From positions 132,766,252 through 132,830,251 of the forward strand of contig NC_134364.1 of assembly GCF_048569485.1 (NCBI RefSeq): DNA of 64,000 nucleotides. Reading direction: 5' to 3'. This document shows, piece after piece, positions 32,031 to 42,912 of this stretch. The stretch comes from Anomaloglossus baeobatrachus. Taxonomy: Eukaryota; Chordata; Amphibia; Anura; Aromobatidae. Each line of letters starts with the position of its first letter. Positions within the stretch are counted from its first letter, which is position 1. The position numbers were made by a program, and so were the translations under genes. The notes under the pieces are model-generated. The model worked only from the letters and a program-made list of their open reading frames with translations, searched no databases and was not told where the DNA came from.

Positions 32031-32408
32031 TTTGTGATGAGGAAAAAAAAAAATTTGCGCATGCTCTGTTTAACAAACCGGATGCGGTCACCGCATCCGG
32101 TTTAAACCGCATTGCGCCGGATCCGGCATGCATAGACACCCATTGTATACAATGCCGTATTGCGCCGGATCCGGCAGAATGCGGTTTTTTTAAGGGGACA
32201 AAAAACGTTACATGATACGTTCTATCCGGCCGCCGCATTCAATTATTTTGCCGCATCCGGAAAAAAACGGATGCAACGCAAAGCCATCCGGTACAATCCG
32301 GCAACAATGCAAGTCTATGGTGAAAAACCGGATGCGGTACCGGATCCGTTTTACCCGTTTTTTTCCGGATTGAACCTGATGGCAAAAAACTGATGTGTGA
32401 AAGTAGCC

Positions 32409-32679
32409 TTAGAGGTAACATCATTCTGTTATGACTGAGTTTAGTGAGGTGCCATTAATTCAATGGAATCTTTCAACTCTTCCCCAATAATATCCTTCCT
32501 GTGGCTTGTGCTTGGTGGTACTACACCCTGGACGATACTGCTGTTGCTGCAAGTGTGTTCCACGTTCTTAGCCATTATATGGGTATTTTTCTTCTTCAAC
32601 ACTACCCATCCGTTGCAATTGACACTTTTTCTTTTGCCACACATTTTTGTTGCACTATATTCTACTATACACACTAATA
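32409..32679. other. Short spacer, nothing recognised
   Basis: About 270 bp between the Harbinger element and the mariner remnant with no feature identified. Confidence 0.5.
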
Positions 32680-33563
32680 CAGTGAGTCCACCCATATCCT
32701 GTCCACCACCATTAACTTGAGAGCGGCGGCAGCTATAGGCATAGAAGTGGTGTCTAGGTATAGTAAAGTAGCCATTGACTACACAATGAAACCACCTATA
32801 GCGCCACCTGGTGGAAAACAACGGAGTTAGCATTTTTATCTTGAAAACGGAACGAGATAGAGAAAAAAAGTGAATTACAAAGTTGTAGGGCATCATCAAT
32901 TCAATACGAATCGTCACCTTGCACAGAAATGCTATGATTAGAACGTGTAACACTCACAAGGCTGTGGACGTGAAGCAATACCTCATGGAGACCTTCCTAC
33001 AAGTCATTGGGTATGGTGGCTGTGTGGAGTGGCCTTCACACTCACCTGACCTAACCCCATTGGACTTCTTTCTGTGAGGTCACATCAAACAGCAGGTGTA
33101 TGCGACCCCTCCACCAACATTGCAGGACCTACGACCACGTATCACAGATGTGTGCAAACGTGTCACCTACCATATTGCACAACGTGCAGCAAGATACAGT
33201 ATGCTGTGCAGAGGCCAGATGTGCATTGCAGCAAGATATAGTATGCTGTGCAGAGGCCAGATGTGCATTGCAGCCGACGGGGGCCACTTTGAGCATCAAA
33301 GTTAAATGACCTCCATATGCGTGACCAGCATTCAATGTTTTGAGGGGGTCATGGGTTTCACATCATGGCATTTCTGTATGCAAGGTGTCGATTCGTTTTC
33401 GAGATAAAAATGCTAACTCCGTTGTTTTCCACCAGGTGGCGCTATAGGTGGTTTCATTGCGAAGTGCATGGCTACTTTACTATACCTAGACACCACTTCT
33501 ATGCCTATAGCTGCAGCCAATCTCAAGTTACTGGCGGTGGACAGGATATGGGTGGACACACTG
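32680..33563 (+). mobile_element. Mariner-like remnant with long inverted repeats
   Basis: Ends CAGTGAGTCCACCCATATCC and, inverted, CAGTGTGTCCACCCATATCC, with TA on each side (32678-32679 and 33564-33565). The inverted repeats extend about 210-270 bp, diverge inward and contain CCACCTGGTGGAAAACAACG. Between them is only the 3' part of a mariner-type transposase, so the copy is an 884-bp deletion derivative. Confidence 0.75.
32960..33305 (+). pseudogene. Mariner-type transposase, C-terminal fragment
   Basis: The translation contains EWPSHSPDLTPLDFFL followed by a stop in place of Trp, then GHIKQQVYATPPPTLQDLRPRI. This is the block around the third acidic residue of DD(x)D mariner-like transposases (SPDLTPxD). 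The N-terminus and first two catalytic residues are absent. A 42-bp segment (GCAGCAAGATAYAGTATGC onward) is tandemly doubled at 33187-33270, lengthening the tail. Not functional. Confidence 0.7.
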
Positions 33564-33565
33564 TA

Positions 33566-35887
33566 TATTTTTTCACTATTTTCAACTCCATTTTGCCCAA
33601 TCCTATTCCCAAAAGGGACTGAACAAGAAATATAAGGTACATATAAAAGAAAGCATTTTTTTCAACCCTAACTAGTGATGAGTGAACTGTAACGTTTGGG
33701 GTATATTGTGGACATCTAGTGTTCTTTCATGGACCAGGAACACTGGCTTCTCAGAGAAGTCTGTATTACTTTCCGGGTTCGGATGTCCAGATAATGGGCT
33801 AGGGGCCTGCAAAAGGAAGCACAATAGGGATTAAAGCAGGACAATTATACTTCCTGAGTTTTCTGGCTGCTGTCACACTGCTTCCAGGTCAGCTCATTAA
33901 ACCTTATGCATGACAATACCATTCAACACCCTTCTGAAAATGACAAATTAAGAAATGCTAAGTAGCATCTGTAAAAAGGAGCTGTATTAGTGGGTCATGG
34001 GTGAATGTACAATTTGATTGGTTAAACATAATTGCAAAAAAATGACTGACACACTCACTTGCAATTAAATGTCCAGATTGTATGAAATTTTCTTTTCTAA
34101 TTTTAAAAGGCAATTATCCCTCCCTTCACAAAAATAATTGCCCAAGAAATGCAAAAAATTAGTGCAGTCGATTATGACAAGAAAGTACTTGATCTCACAT
34201 AGATTTTAGAATTTGTTTTCTGTAAAATCTATTGTGCTGTCTTGCTTTTGCTTTTTAGTGCATTAAAAATGAAGACAAACAGGAGTACAATGGTAATTAA
34301 AAGGCAGTGTGACAGATGTTAGCTACACCATATCACTGATCAATCCCATTGATGGATTCTGTCCCTGCTGCTTGTACCTCTCCTATCTGATTTCATAAGG
34401 ATTAGTTAAATCTATGTCACATTTTCCTGAGACAGTTTTATTTACTTTGCATTAATACTTTTCCTTCAACTTAACTTTCCCCTTAAGTGACATGATTTCT
34501 TCACTTTAATAGGTTCAAAATTCTGGCCCCATTGTGTTCCGTGACCCTACGCATGTGTAGATTCATCCAGAGCTGAAAGTCCTGGCCTATCTTTAAGATA
34601 CCCAGGATTGGTAATAAGATGATGCAATGATGACCAGATGGATGATGGTGGGAAGTGGAGGTGCCGGAGAGGTGAGTGATAGGGTGAATATAAGTATTTT
34701 TTTTTCAATTTTTTACATATTAGGTATATTATGTTATGGAATCTGAAGAAACCCCAAAACATAACATGGAACATTCAATTTGAGAACAATAACTTAGCTG
34801 CAAAGTGAATTTATCCAGAAAATCTGCACAATATGATAAATTCGAATTTTGCCAGATCTGCACATCTCCAGCCCTAATTTGTCAAGCAGTTATAAGGTTC
34901 TAGGTTTTCTATGGAACTTGTTGTGTTTGCTTGCCCTTGTCCAAGATGGCGTCTGTTGCCTTGTCTTGCCCTTGAACTTCCTATCTGCCCTGCTTATAAG
35001 TTCCGGTCCGGGATCCATTACTTGCATGAGTGTTTTGTGCTACTAGCTCCTGAGTGATTCTTGGCTTGTTCTGGACTTTCTGCTGCTACATGTTTATCCT
35101 GCTCTGCCTCACACTGTTCAGCTGCCTACAGTCAATGGTGCATTATCCTGACGATGCAGCGGTTCCTTCCCTTCAAAACTCCTTGGAGAAGAGCTAATAC
35201 TGCTGGACTTCCTTGATCTGTAAGAACTAGCTTCTTGGTTAGTGATCAGTGTTCTTTATGCAGGACTCAATCTGTACATGCTGTGTGCTGGACTTGTGCA
35301 GGGCTTTGTTCAGGACTAGGAAATTCACTCAAACTGCTTGTTTGCTGTGCCTATTATTCTGGACATTCACCACCTGTTTGCTGTGCATATTATTCTGGAC
35401 ATTCATTCACTAGTTTGCTGTGCATACTCATGCAAATTATTCTGGACTTTAATACAATTTTAACTCATGGACTTAGAAAGATTAAAAATAAGAAAGAGAA
35501 ATTTATGCACCAGCTCTGGCACCAGTACTGGCTGCTCCCACTGATCTCATGATGCACATGACTCCTACAGCCTAAGTCAATCACTGGGCTCAGCTGCTCT
35601 TCCAATATAGTCAATGAGAACCATCGAGTCCAGTGTTTGGCCACTGAGCCCTGAAACTGAGCTAAATCTATGCTCTTACATGGTCCTTGATCCTGATTAA
35701 AATGTTCCTTTAACCTTCCTTTCCAGAGCACAAATCTTATAATCATAGAGTTAGATTGCAAAATTCAGGCTAGCTGCATCAACCACTATAAGCTTACTGC
35801 TCATCGTCAATACCTTTACCTAAATAATGTAACAGCATTGAATTAGCTCCACCTAGTGGTAGCGTCAGTCACATAGAATTTTATTAT
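33566..35887. other. AT-rich spacer with no confident feature
   Basis: About 2.3 kb without a supportable gene. 34870-35440 is less AT-rich and could be an old dispersed repeat: it has CCAAGATGGCG (YY1-like) near 34940, a TTATAAG run near 35000, and a locally tripled TTTGCTGTGC...TTATTCTGGACATTC segment at 35335-35450. I could not assign it to a family. Confidence 0.45.
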
Positions 35888-36258
35888 TTAAAGGGGTTGT
35901 CCCTTTAACAGTGACTAGCCTTAAGATAGGCCATCAATGGCTGATTGATGGGGATATAACAATCATCAATTCCCAGTACCGCCGCCAGCCACAACTATTC
36001 AGTTGCTGAGCTGCACAATTCCATAAAATGTATAGTGGCCATAACTAGGTGCTGCACATTCGCCCCTGTTCAAATCAATGGGGCCACTATTTTGTCAATG
36101 GAGCTGGGCTGTGCAGATGAGCAGCTGAGTAGCTCTGGCCAGCGGTGGTGCAGGAAACAGCTGATCAGTGGGGCACCAGGTGCACCCCGCCGATTAGATA
36201 ATGATGACCCATATTAACGATAGTTAATCAATGTTAAAGTCCCAGACAAGCTCTTTAA
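35888..36258. mobile_element. MITE with TTAA-type ends
   Basis: About 371 bp between TTAA at 35888-35891 and TTAA at 36255-36258. Imperfect inverted ends are AAAGGGGTTGTCCC and, reversed, AAAGAGCTTGTCTGGG. It has no coding capacity. The TTAA target suggests a piggyBac- or Kolobok-derived MITE; the assignment is tentative. Confidence 0.55.
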
Positions 36259-37199
36259 CTTCGTCTGTGTCGGGGATTTGGACCTTGATATAAAAACTAA
36301 ACTAACGTGCGCACATAGCCTAAGCTTTATAAAAATATACTAAGAACTTAATTTGCACATAATGTTGGATCTAAATGTTAAATGGGTAAAAAGTGTATAT
36401 TTGCTTTATGTTATCTCCTTAAGCCAAATGTTTGAAAACCAATTTGCTGTTCTACCCACAACTTGTCATAATAAGAGGGTTAATTATTCATGATGGCGCT
36501 TTTTTGTGTTTGCTGTGGGTAATGAATTTTGACCAGTTTGTAAACATTTGCTTTGCCTTGTTATTTAGCCTTTTTTTGTTAATCCGTGTAAATGAAAGGA
36601 CTAATTACATCCACTGTGAACATCTGTTACCAAAAAGCTTTTAACTGTGTTTTTGGACTAATTATTTTATAATTTTACAATAAGTAAATTTTTCACAGTT
36701 TTAAGGTTATTTTTAGTTAATTAACAACTAGAGTTGGGCATCAGAAGTCCATGGCTGCCGAACCAGAGCTCCGTGAGCCTCCTACTACCTGCAACATCCT
36801 TGGTGCCTCAATTAGCAAGCGGCACTGACCCTATTACACCTGACATGGCAGCTATATACTAAGAAGAAGAAGAGGTGCCACAAAAAGTAGGAGGTTCAAT
36901 GGTGATTTAGTACCTACATGCCTACTGGAAAAACAAAAAAAGAATCAAAAAACAAAATGAGTATATACCCTACAGCAAGTGAATAGTAATAGTACATATA
37001 AATAACATAGGGCACTTAGTTAACACTAATTTGATCAAAAAAGCATAAAAGCCATCACACCATGACAAGGTGTACTCATCGGGATAGTCGTAACTTGTCT
37101 CTAGTACTAAAAGATTAACATGTCAAACAATGTAAATTTAAATAAGGGCAGAGCAGTACAAAGTCCCAACTGAGACACTTATTCATGAGACGCTATATA
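36259..37199. other. AT-rich spacer, nothing recognised
   Basis: About 0.94 kb with no convincing ORF or repeat boundary. Confidence 0.5.
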
Positions 37200-38733
37200 C
37201 ACTGTGTGCAGAATTATTAGGCAAATGAGTATTTTGATCCCATAATACTTTTTATACATGTTGTCCTACTCCAAGCTGTATAGGCTGAGAGCCAACTACC
37301 AATTAAGTAAATCCGGTGATTTGCGTCTCTGTAATGAGGAGGGGTGCGGTGTAATGACATCAACACCCTATATAAGGTGTGCTTAATTATTAGGCAACTT
37401 CCTTTCCTTTGGCAAAATGGGTCGGAAGAGAGATGTGACGGGCTCTGAAAAGTCCAAAATTGTGAGATGTCTTGTGGACAGATGCAGCAGACTTGTAATT
37501 GCCAGACTTTTGAAGCGTGATCACCGAACAATCAAGCGTTTCATGGCAAATAGTCAACAGGGTCACAAGAAGCGTGTTGGGCAAAAAAGGTGCAAAATAA
37601 CTGCCCATGAATTGAGGAAAATCAAGCGTAGAGCTGCCAAGATGCCATTTCCCACCAGTTTGGCCATATTTCAGAACTGCAACGTTACTGGAGTATCAAA
37701 AAGCACAAGATGTGCCATACTCAGGGACATGGCCAAGGTAAGGAAGGCTGAAAACCACCACCTCTGAACAAGAAACATAAGATAAAACGTCAAGACTGGG
37801 CCAAGAAATATCTGAAGACTGATTTTTCAAAGGTTTTATGGACTGATGAAATGAGAGTGACTCTTGATGGGCCAGATGGATGGGCCAGAGGCTGGATCAG
37901 TAAAGGGCAGCGAGCTCCACTCCGACTCAGATGCTAGCAAGGTGGAGGTGGGGTACTGGTATGGGCTGATATCATCAAAGATAAACTTGTGGGACCTTTT
38001 CGGGTTGAGGATGGAGTGAAGCTCAACTCCCAGACCTACTGCCAGTTTCTGGAAGACAACTTCTTCAAGCAGCGGTACAGGAAGAAGTGATTTTCCTGCA
38101 GGACAATGCTCCATAACATGCATCCAATTACTCCACAGCGTGGCTGGCCAGTAAAGGTCTAAAAGATTAAAAAATAATGACACGGCCCCCTTGTTCACCT
38201 GATCTGAACCCCATAGAGAACCTGTGGTTCCTCATAAAATGTGAGATCTACAGGGAGGGAAAACAGTACACCTCTGGAAACAGTGTCTGGAGGCTGTGGT
38301 GGCTGCTGCATGCAATGTTGATCATAAACAGATCAAGCAATAACAGAATCTATGGATGGTCGGCTGCTGAGTGTCATCATAAAGAAACGGGGCTATATAG
38401 GTCACTAATTTTTTGGGGTTTTGTTTTTGCATGTCAGAAATGTTTATTTCTAAATGTTGTGCAGTTATATTGGTTTACCTGGCGAAAATAAACAAATGAG
38501 ATGGGAATATATTTGGTTTTTATTAAGCTGCCTAATAATTCTGCACAGTAATAGTCACCTGCACAAACAGAATCCTCCTAAGATAGCCAAATCTAAAAAA
38601 AACCCCTCCAACTGCCAAAAATATTAAGCTTTGATATTTATGAGTCTTTTGGGTTGATTGAGAACATAGTTGTTGATCAATAATAAAAAAAATCGGCTAA
38701 AATACAACTTGCCTAATAAGTCTGCACGCGGTG
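37200..38733 (+). mobile_element. Tc1-like transposon with IR/DR ends
   Basis: Each end carries two related direct repeats: outer CACTGTGTGCAGAATTATT (37200) and inner GTGCTTAATTATTAGGCAAC (about 37379) on the left; inner GCCTAATAATTCTGCACAG (about 38529) and outer GCCTAATAAGTCTGCACGCG (38711) on the right. This IR/DR layout is that of Sleeping Beauty-type Tc1 elements. A TA precedes the left end; the right flank is TT, presumably mutated. The transposase is decayed. Confidence 0.82.
37417..38370 (+). pseudogene. Tc1-like transposase, decayed
   Basis: Starts MGRKRDVTGSEKSKIV with paired helix-turn-helix DNA-binding motifs over the first 110 codons (open to 37767). The catalytic part follows in other frames: VLWTDE (first Asp, about 37839), QDNAP (second Asp, about 38100) and PPCSPDLNPIENLW (Glu, about 38200), the DD34E arrangement. 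Frameshifts near 37755 and about 38090, and stops near 37935, 38115 and 38165, make it non-functional. Confidence 0.82.
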
Positions 38734-38838
38734 TTGATAAAATACTTGGCTCAGAAAGGAACTCCTCGTTTTGTACAAAGTTGAATGTGTGAAGCTTGAA
38801 CGTGCTTTAGACTTTGCACATACTGAATGTATATAATA

Positions 38839-40131
38839 TACCAGGTTGGTGCCACAAATGTAACCCGTGGAAAGCCCAAACCCTGGAATACCTGTGCCAG
38901 CAAACGCACCAGCACCTTCAGGCCACATACACAAGCTCCAACAGCAGACTGGGAGACTGCCTAGAAACAGGTAAAAGGGGAGGGCACTGATTGGATAGTA
39001 GCTAAACTGAGGGAGAGACCCAGCGAGGAGGAGGGGAGAGTGGTCAGTTTGAAATTTGGTGGGAGGAAGTGGTGTGCAGTCAGTCATAGGAAAGAGAGAG
39101 AGAGAAGGAAGTAAAGGAGAGGTGGAGAGGAGCAGTAGTAGAAAGTGGAAAGTACCTGTGGAAGCGTCAGACTCCAGGTACCACGGGAGGCCTGTGGAAG
39201 TCTGGAACCAAGGCTCACGGGACTCAGCACAAGGCGGGGTGCAGACCCTAGGACAGTGGGACACTTTATGGTAAGCTGTTAACTCTGCTGGGTGAGAAGA
39301 TCCCCAGGGTCCATCACCAGCCCCAAAGAGTCTGAAGCGCAAGCAGCAAAGAGGGGACCAGGGACTGAACCCCTTAAATAGTCCAGGCTGCCTGCAATAG
39401 GACCAAGACAGAAACAGAGGGGTTGCCAAGTAGCCGTAGGCCACGGGAGCCCATCAACAACAAGTGTGCACGGTGGACAACTACCCCAGGTCACAGCTGG
39501 CACGAAGAACAAGGGGAACGGACACACTTGGAACCTGCACCCGCAGGTTCAGGTACCACCACAGCAAAGTAAAGGCAAGTGGAAACTGCAGTACTGGTGT
39601 GGACTGTGTTCTTGATCACTCTGTGCACTCAAGGGTACTTTACACGCTGCAACATCGCTAGCAATCTCGTTAGCGATGTGACATGCCAGATCGCAGATAA
39701 GATTTGATGAGATCGCACATAGGTCATTTTTGTAGCGCCGGTCACATGTGTGATCTGGCATGTTACATCGCTAAGGAGATCGCTAGCGATGTCGCAGCGT
39801 GTAAAGCACCCTTCACACTGACTGTTTCTCACTGCAATCCCTATAATCTACTGCTGGGGTCCAGCCCTGCTTGCGGAGGGCCCAAAACACCTAAGCTACA
39901 CAAATCCATCAGCCCCAGCAGAACCCAGCAGCGGCGGCTCCAAATAACCTGGCCGCACACTGCAAGTGGCGTAGTCGACAAAAACTATTTTATTTTCTTT
40001 TATTTAAAACCCCTTATTTTTACTGCGGACCAACCCCCAGGGTCACAGAACCGATCATCCGCCGCGACCATGACTACCCTGAGTGTCACACATGCCCGGG
40101 ACCGAGTACCCCACAGCCCTGGGGCATCACA
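38839..40131 (+). repeat. First LTR of element B, containing a MITE
   Basis: Matches 42928-44101 and carries an insertion at 39632-39812. It ends CCCTGGGGCATCACA. It contains TGGCGTAGTCGACA at about 39966, which agrees over 10 nt with the element's own primer site. Confidence 0.85.
39632..39812. mobile_element. 181-bp palindromic MITE (Harbinger-like), copy 1
   Basis: AGGGTACTTTACACGCTGC and its inverted partner GCAGCGTGTAAAGCACCCT bound a largely self-complementary element built on CATCGCTAGCGAT. It is flanked by TCA (39629-39631 and 39813-39815). The second LTR of element B reads GTGCACTCACACT across the same point, which is the empty site with a single TCA. The 3-bp duplication and end sequence fit a PIF/Harbinger-derived MITE. 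Confidence 0.85.
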
Positions 40132-40142
40132 CCCAAAAAACT

Positions 40143-40160
40143 TGGCGTAGTCAGCAGGAT
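40143..40160 (+). other. Primer-binding site of element B
   Basis: TGGCGTAGTCAGCAGGAT, 11 bases after the first LTR. It differs at one base from the gypsy element's primer site and is complementary, from memory, to the 3' end of serine tRNA (AGA/UGA anticodons). The second leader at 44113 carries TGGAGTAGTCGGCAGGAT. Confidence 0.78.
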
Positions 40161-40889
40161 TCTGACTAGACCTGTAAATCGGGTGACAAGCGTGCCTTAC
40201 AAACTGAACTGTATTTAAAAATTTTGAATTGCCGCCATCTGGGACTATAAAATAACTGCGCCACAAAGCTGCAAAGGGCACGAAAAATTTGAGGTCCCGC
40301 CCCCTGGGAGTGCCTGAACTATGTACAGAAAAACTAAAGTAGGGACACTGGCACCATGCTACAAAAACTTTCCAGAAGGCAACACGGCAACATGGCTGCC
40401 CCAGGAGAAAGAACACCAGACCGTCCTGAAGTGGGGACTGCTGACTGGTTGGAGGAGGAATTGGACTTAGTTTGTATCCGGATGCGGGCCCTGTTCCTGT
40501 GCGAAGCCTGGTCTCCTTAGCGCTCCTTCGGACCATGGCATTACAATTATTTTTGATCCACTTTTCCCCTTGTGGGATTCACGGCAGGAGCTGCTTTGTT
40601 TTGGAGGTTTTAATCTCAAACAGGATCGGCGGCGTGCAGGTTCCCCGGTGATCAGTCACATGACCGCTCCGTAAAACTCCAGCTTTCTCAGATGGATGCC
40701 TCCAGACCAGCGTCCTGGCACCAGGAACAAGCTGATTATCCACGCTTTTACCGCGGTTGTGCAAGGTTGCACAACCACGCCAGGTGAGCGGCTTCAATCC
40801 CTCCATCTAACCGCCTCCCCGAAAATCCTTCACATGCGCTCCTTTTTCCATTTTTATTTTCAGTTCCTGTGCTAGACAGCCAAGTGGAG

Positions 40890-41800
40890 AAAGGAGATGC
40901 GAGCGATGGTAGCGGCAGTGCGGGCCCAAGAAAAACGGGCCTTACATGAGGAGCGGTGCCAGGAGCAGGTAGGAGCAAAAACCTCCCTGGCCCCATCAGC
41001 TCCCCCGGTCGCGGAACCCATGCCATCCCGGGCCGCTGACCGGGCTGCGATACCACCTCCATTCTGCGTCGCTGATTGGGCCATTCCATCGCCACCGTTC
41101 CCGGCCGATGTGCAGGCCACACCGCCTCCTTTCCTGACAGCGGAGCCTGTGTCGCTCCCGGTCGCTGACCATAAGACGTCGCCAGTCCTTTCCCCGGCCA
41201 GATTGAACCCAGCCACGTCCGATTCTATGCAGGAGAAGGCCCAAACTGTCCTGTCCTTGGCAGCTCTACCTGATCTGGTTGCACCGCCTCCGTGCCCAGC
41301 CGCGGAACCGGCCGTGCTGCCTGCAGAGTCAGCAGCGGAGTACCCAGACTCTTGCCAGTTTGACTGAGAGTGGGAAAAGATGCGACCAACCCCACAGCAC
41401 TCAAGACCTCTAAGCTAAAAGCCGCAGTTTCAGAGGAGCTCCATGCGGCATGCCAGGCCACGATCTGTCAGTTGCCTCGAGAGCAAGAGGAGCATGAGGC
41501 ACAGGAGGTACAGGTGCGGGCCCGCGACCTCCATGAAAAGAAAAGTCTGTGGCGGGCCAGCTGGAAGGACCATGTGGTCCAATACCAGGGTGTGGTGGAT
41601 GAATTTAACCACAAGAAAGGGTGGTTTATCACTGAGCTAGGATTACAGGCTGGAGTGTTTGTGACCCGGCGAGATGTGATGGCCCACCTCTAGAAGGGAC
41701 ACCCTGGTCGGAAGCTGCACCCAGGTGACATCGTTACCTACACCCGGCATCATAGAGAGTGGGGCTGGTACGCCCTGGATGTGAAAGTGCAGGGGGTGCT
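40890..41800 (+). pseudogene. Gag-like protein of element B with cold-shock-like domain (fossil)
   Basis: The N-terminal EMRAMVAAVRAQEKRA corresponds to the TEMKGLAADVRA block of elements A and C. A Pro/Ala-rich middle with repeated PPPF and VAD/PAAEP phrases follows (about 40980-41360), then a charged stretch. Next come cold-shock-like blocks in the same order as in element A: YQGVVDEFNHKKGWF (about 41583-41627), VFVTRRDVMAHL (about 41659-41692), HPGDIVTYTRH (about 41720-41753) and WGWYALDVK (about 41761-41787). Nucleotide similarity to element A is low in this region while these residues persist, so the domain is an old, shared part of the group. A broken fossil with a few breaks. Confidence 0.7.
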
Positions 41801-42912
41801 GCAGTGGTACTAGTCCCCGTTTCCTCTTCAAGCTCCAGCTCCAAGCAGTAAAATGTGTGCTAACTGATCACTGGATACCAAGTTGTGTGTGTTTTTGTTG
41901 CATAATATCTGAAAATGTTGAAATTTGAAAGTTTACAAGTTTGATATAAACATGGACCCGCAGTCAGAGGAGGACTGGCAATCAGGTCTTTCAGATTGGG
42001 CCTATATAAATGAGTAGTTTTCTCCTGTTACTTGCCGGTGCTCAATGGATCTCCTGTGTGCTGAAACCAGCCCTTTTCTCTACCAGAACTCCTCTCAGAT
42101 AAGTTGGTCTTTGTACCTCTGTTTATTGTTTCCCCTTTCTTGTTGTTTTTTCTGCTTTGATACTATGCTTGATTCCTATTTTGCCTGTGTGGAGTTCTTG
42201 GTGGAATTGGATCATTCCCGGCTGGGAGTGTCTGTATACTTAGCTCCATGATTCTGCTATGTATGGTGTTTTGTCATGCTTGGTATTAAATTCAGTCCCT
42301 CATCTATATTAGTGTTTTTGGATGCCAGTAACATCAGAGTACTGATATAGTGGGGGAGAACCTGTGTGGGCTCATGGTCTTTCCATATCAGGCGTGCTGA
42401 GATTTATTAGGGTTTTTACAGCTGCAGACGGTGCTCTTTCCTATCCTTTCCTATAAAGATAGTTTTGGGCCTCATCTTTGCTGAATCTGTTTTCTGGCTT
42501 GCTTTGTAGTGTGTTTTCCTATATCACCGTAGTCTTTACATGTGGGGGGCTATCTATATCTTTGGGGATTGCTCCAAGGCAGGTTAGCTTTTCCTATATT
42601 TCTATCTGTAAGAATATTTAGTTCTCCGGGTGTGTCGAGATGACTAGGTCATCGTAGGCTCGTCCCATGGCTACTTCTAGTTGTGTGTCAGGATTACGTC
42701 TGCAGTCCATTAAGGTTCCAGCCACTCTGGTTACTTTTTGGGTTTCTGCATTTTTGATCCTCCTTGGTCACTGAATCATAACAACCTCCCCTGTGTGGGA
42801 TGAATGTTGATTTATGTTGAAATGTAGTGTAATGTTTACAAAATTTTAAAGAAAAATTTTACCTTGTCAATTTTTGCAGCTCACGAACGTGCTGAGGTTA
42901 ACCAAGGGGGAA

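Larger units (their letters stand above)
25085..32408 (+). mobile_element. PIF/Harbinger DNA transposon with both genes apparently intact
   Basis: The terminal inverted repeats are GGCTACTTTCACACATCAG at the left and its exact reverse complement at the right. Flanking triplets GTA and TTA fit the 3-bp TWA-type duplication with one change. Inside are a two-exon DDE transposase (plus strand) and a six-coding-exon MADF/Myb-like gene (minus strand), arranged tail to tail as is usual for Harbingers. It also holds a 161-bp tandem array and palindrome-rich ends. No lesion was found in either gene, so this is a candidate recently active, self-sufficient copy of 7.3 kb. Confidence 0.92.

Noticed and set aside
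29264-32215. Chain of overlapping 122-codon plus-strand ORFs across the 161-bp array
   Set aside because: They repeat every 161 bp with identical content, have no domain, and arise from the array's periodicity. The meaningful signals (splice-like sites, link to the MADF exon) are on the other strand.
32441-32953. 170-codon minus-strand ORF
   Set aside because: It lies over the mariner inverted repeat; the mirrored repeat at 33365-33622 gives the same peptide, so it is a by-product of the repeat.
34849-35552. Possible host exons or promoter (YY1-like CCAAGATGGCG, TATA-like run)
   Set aside because: Short frames without recognisable domains, and local tandem duplications suggest an old repeat; not enough to call a gene.
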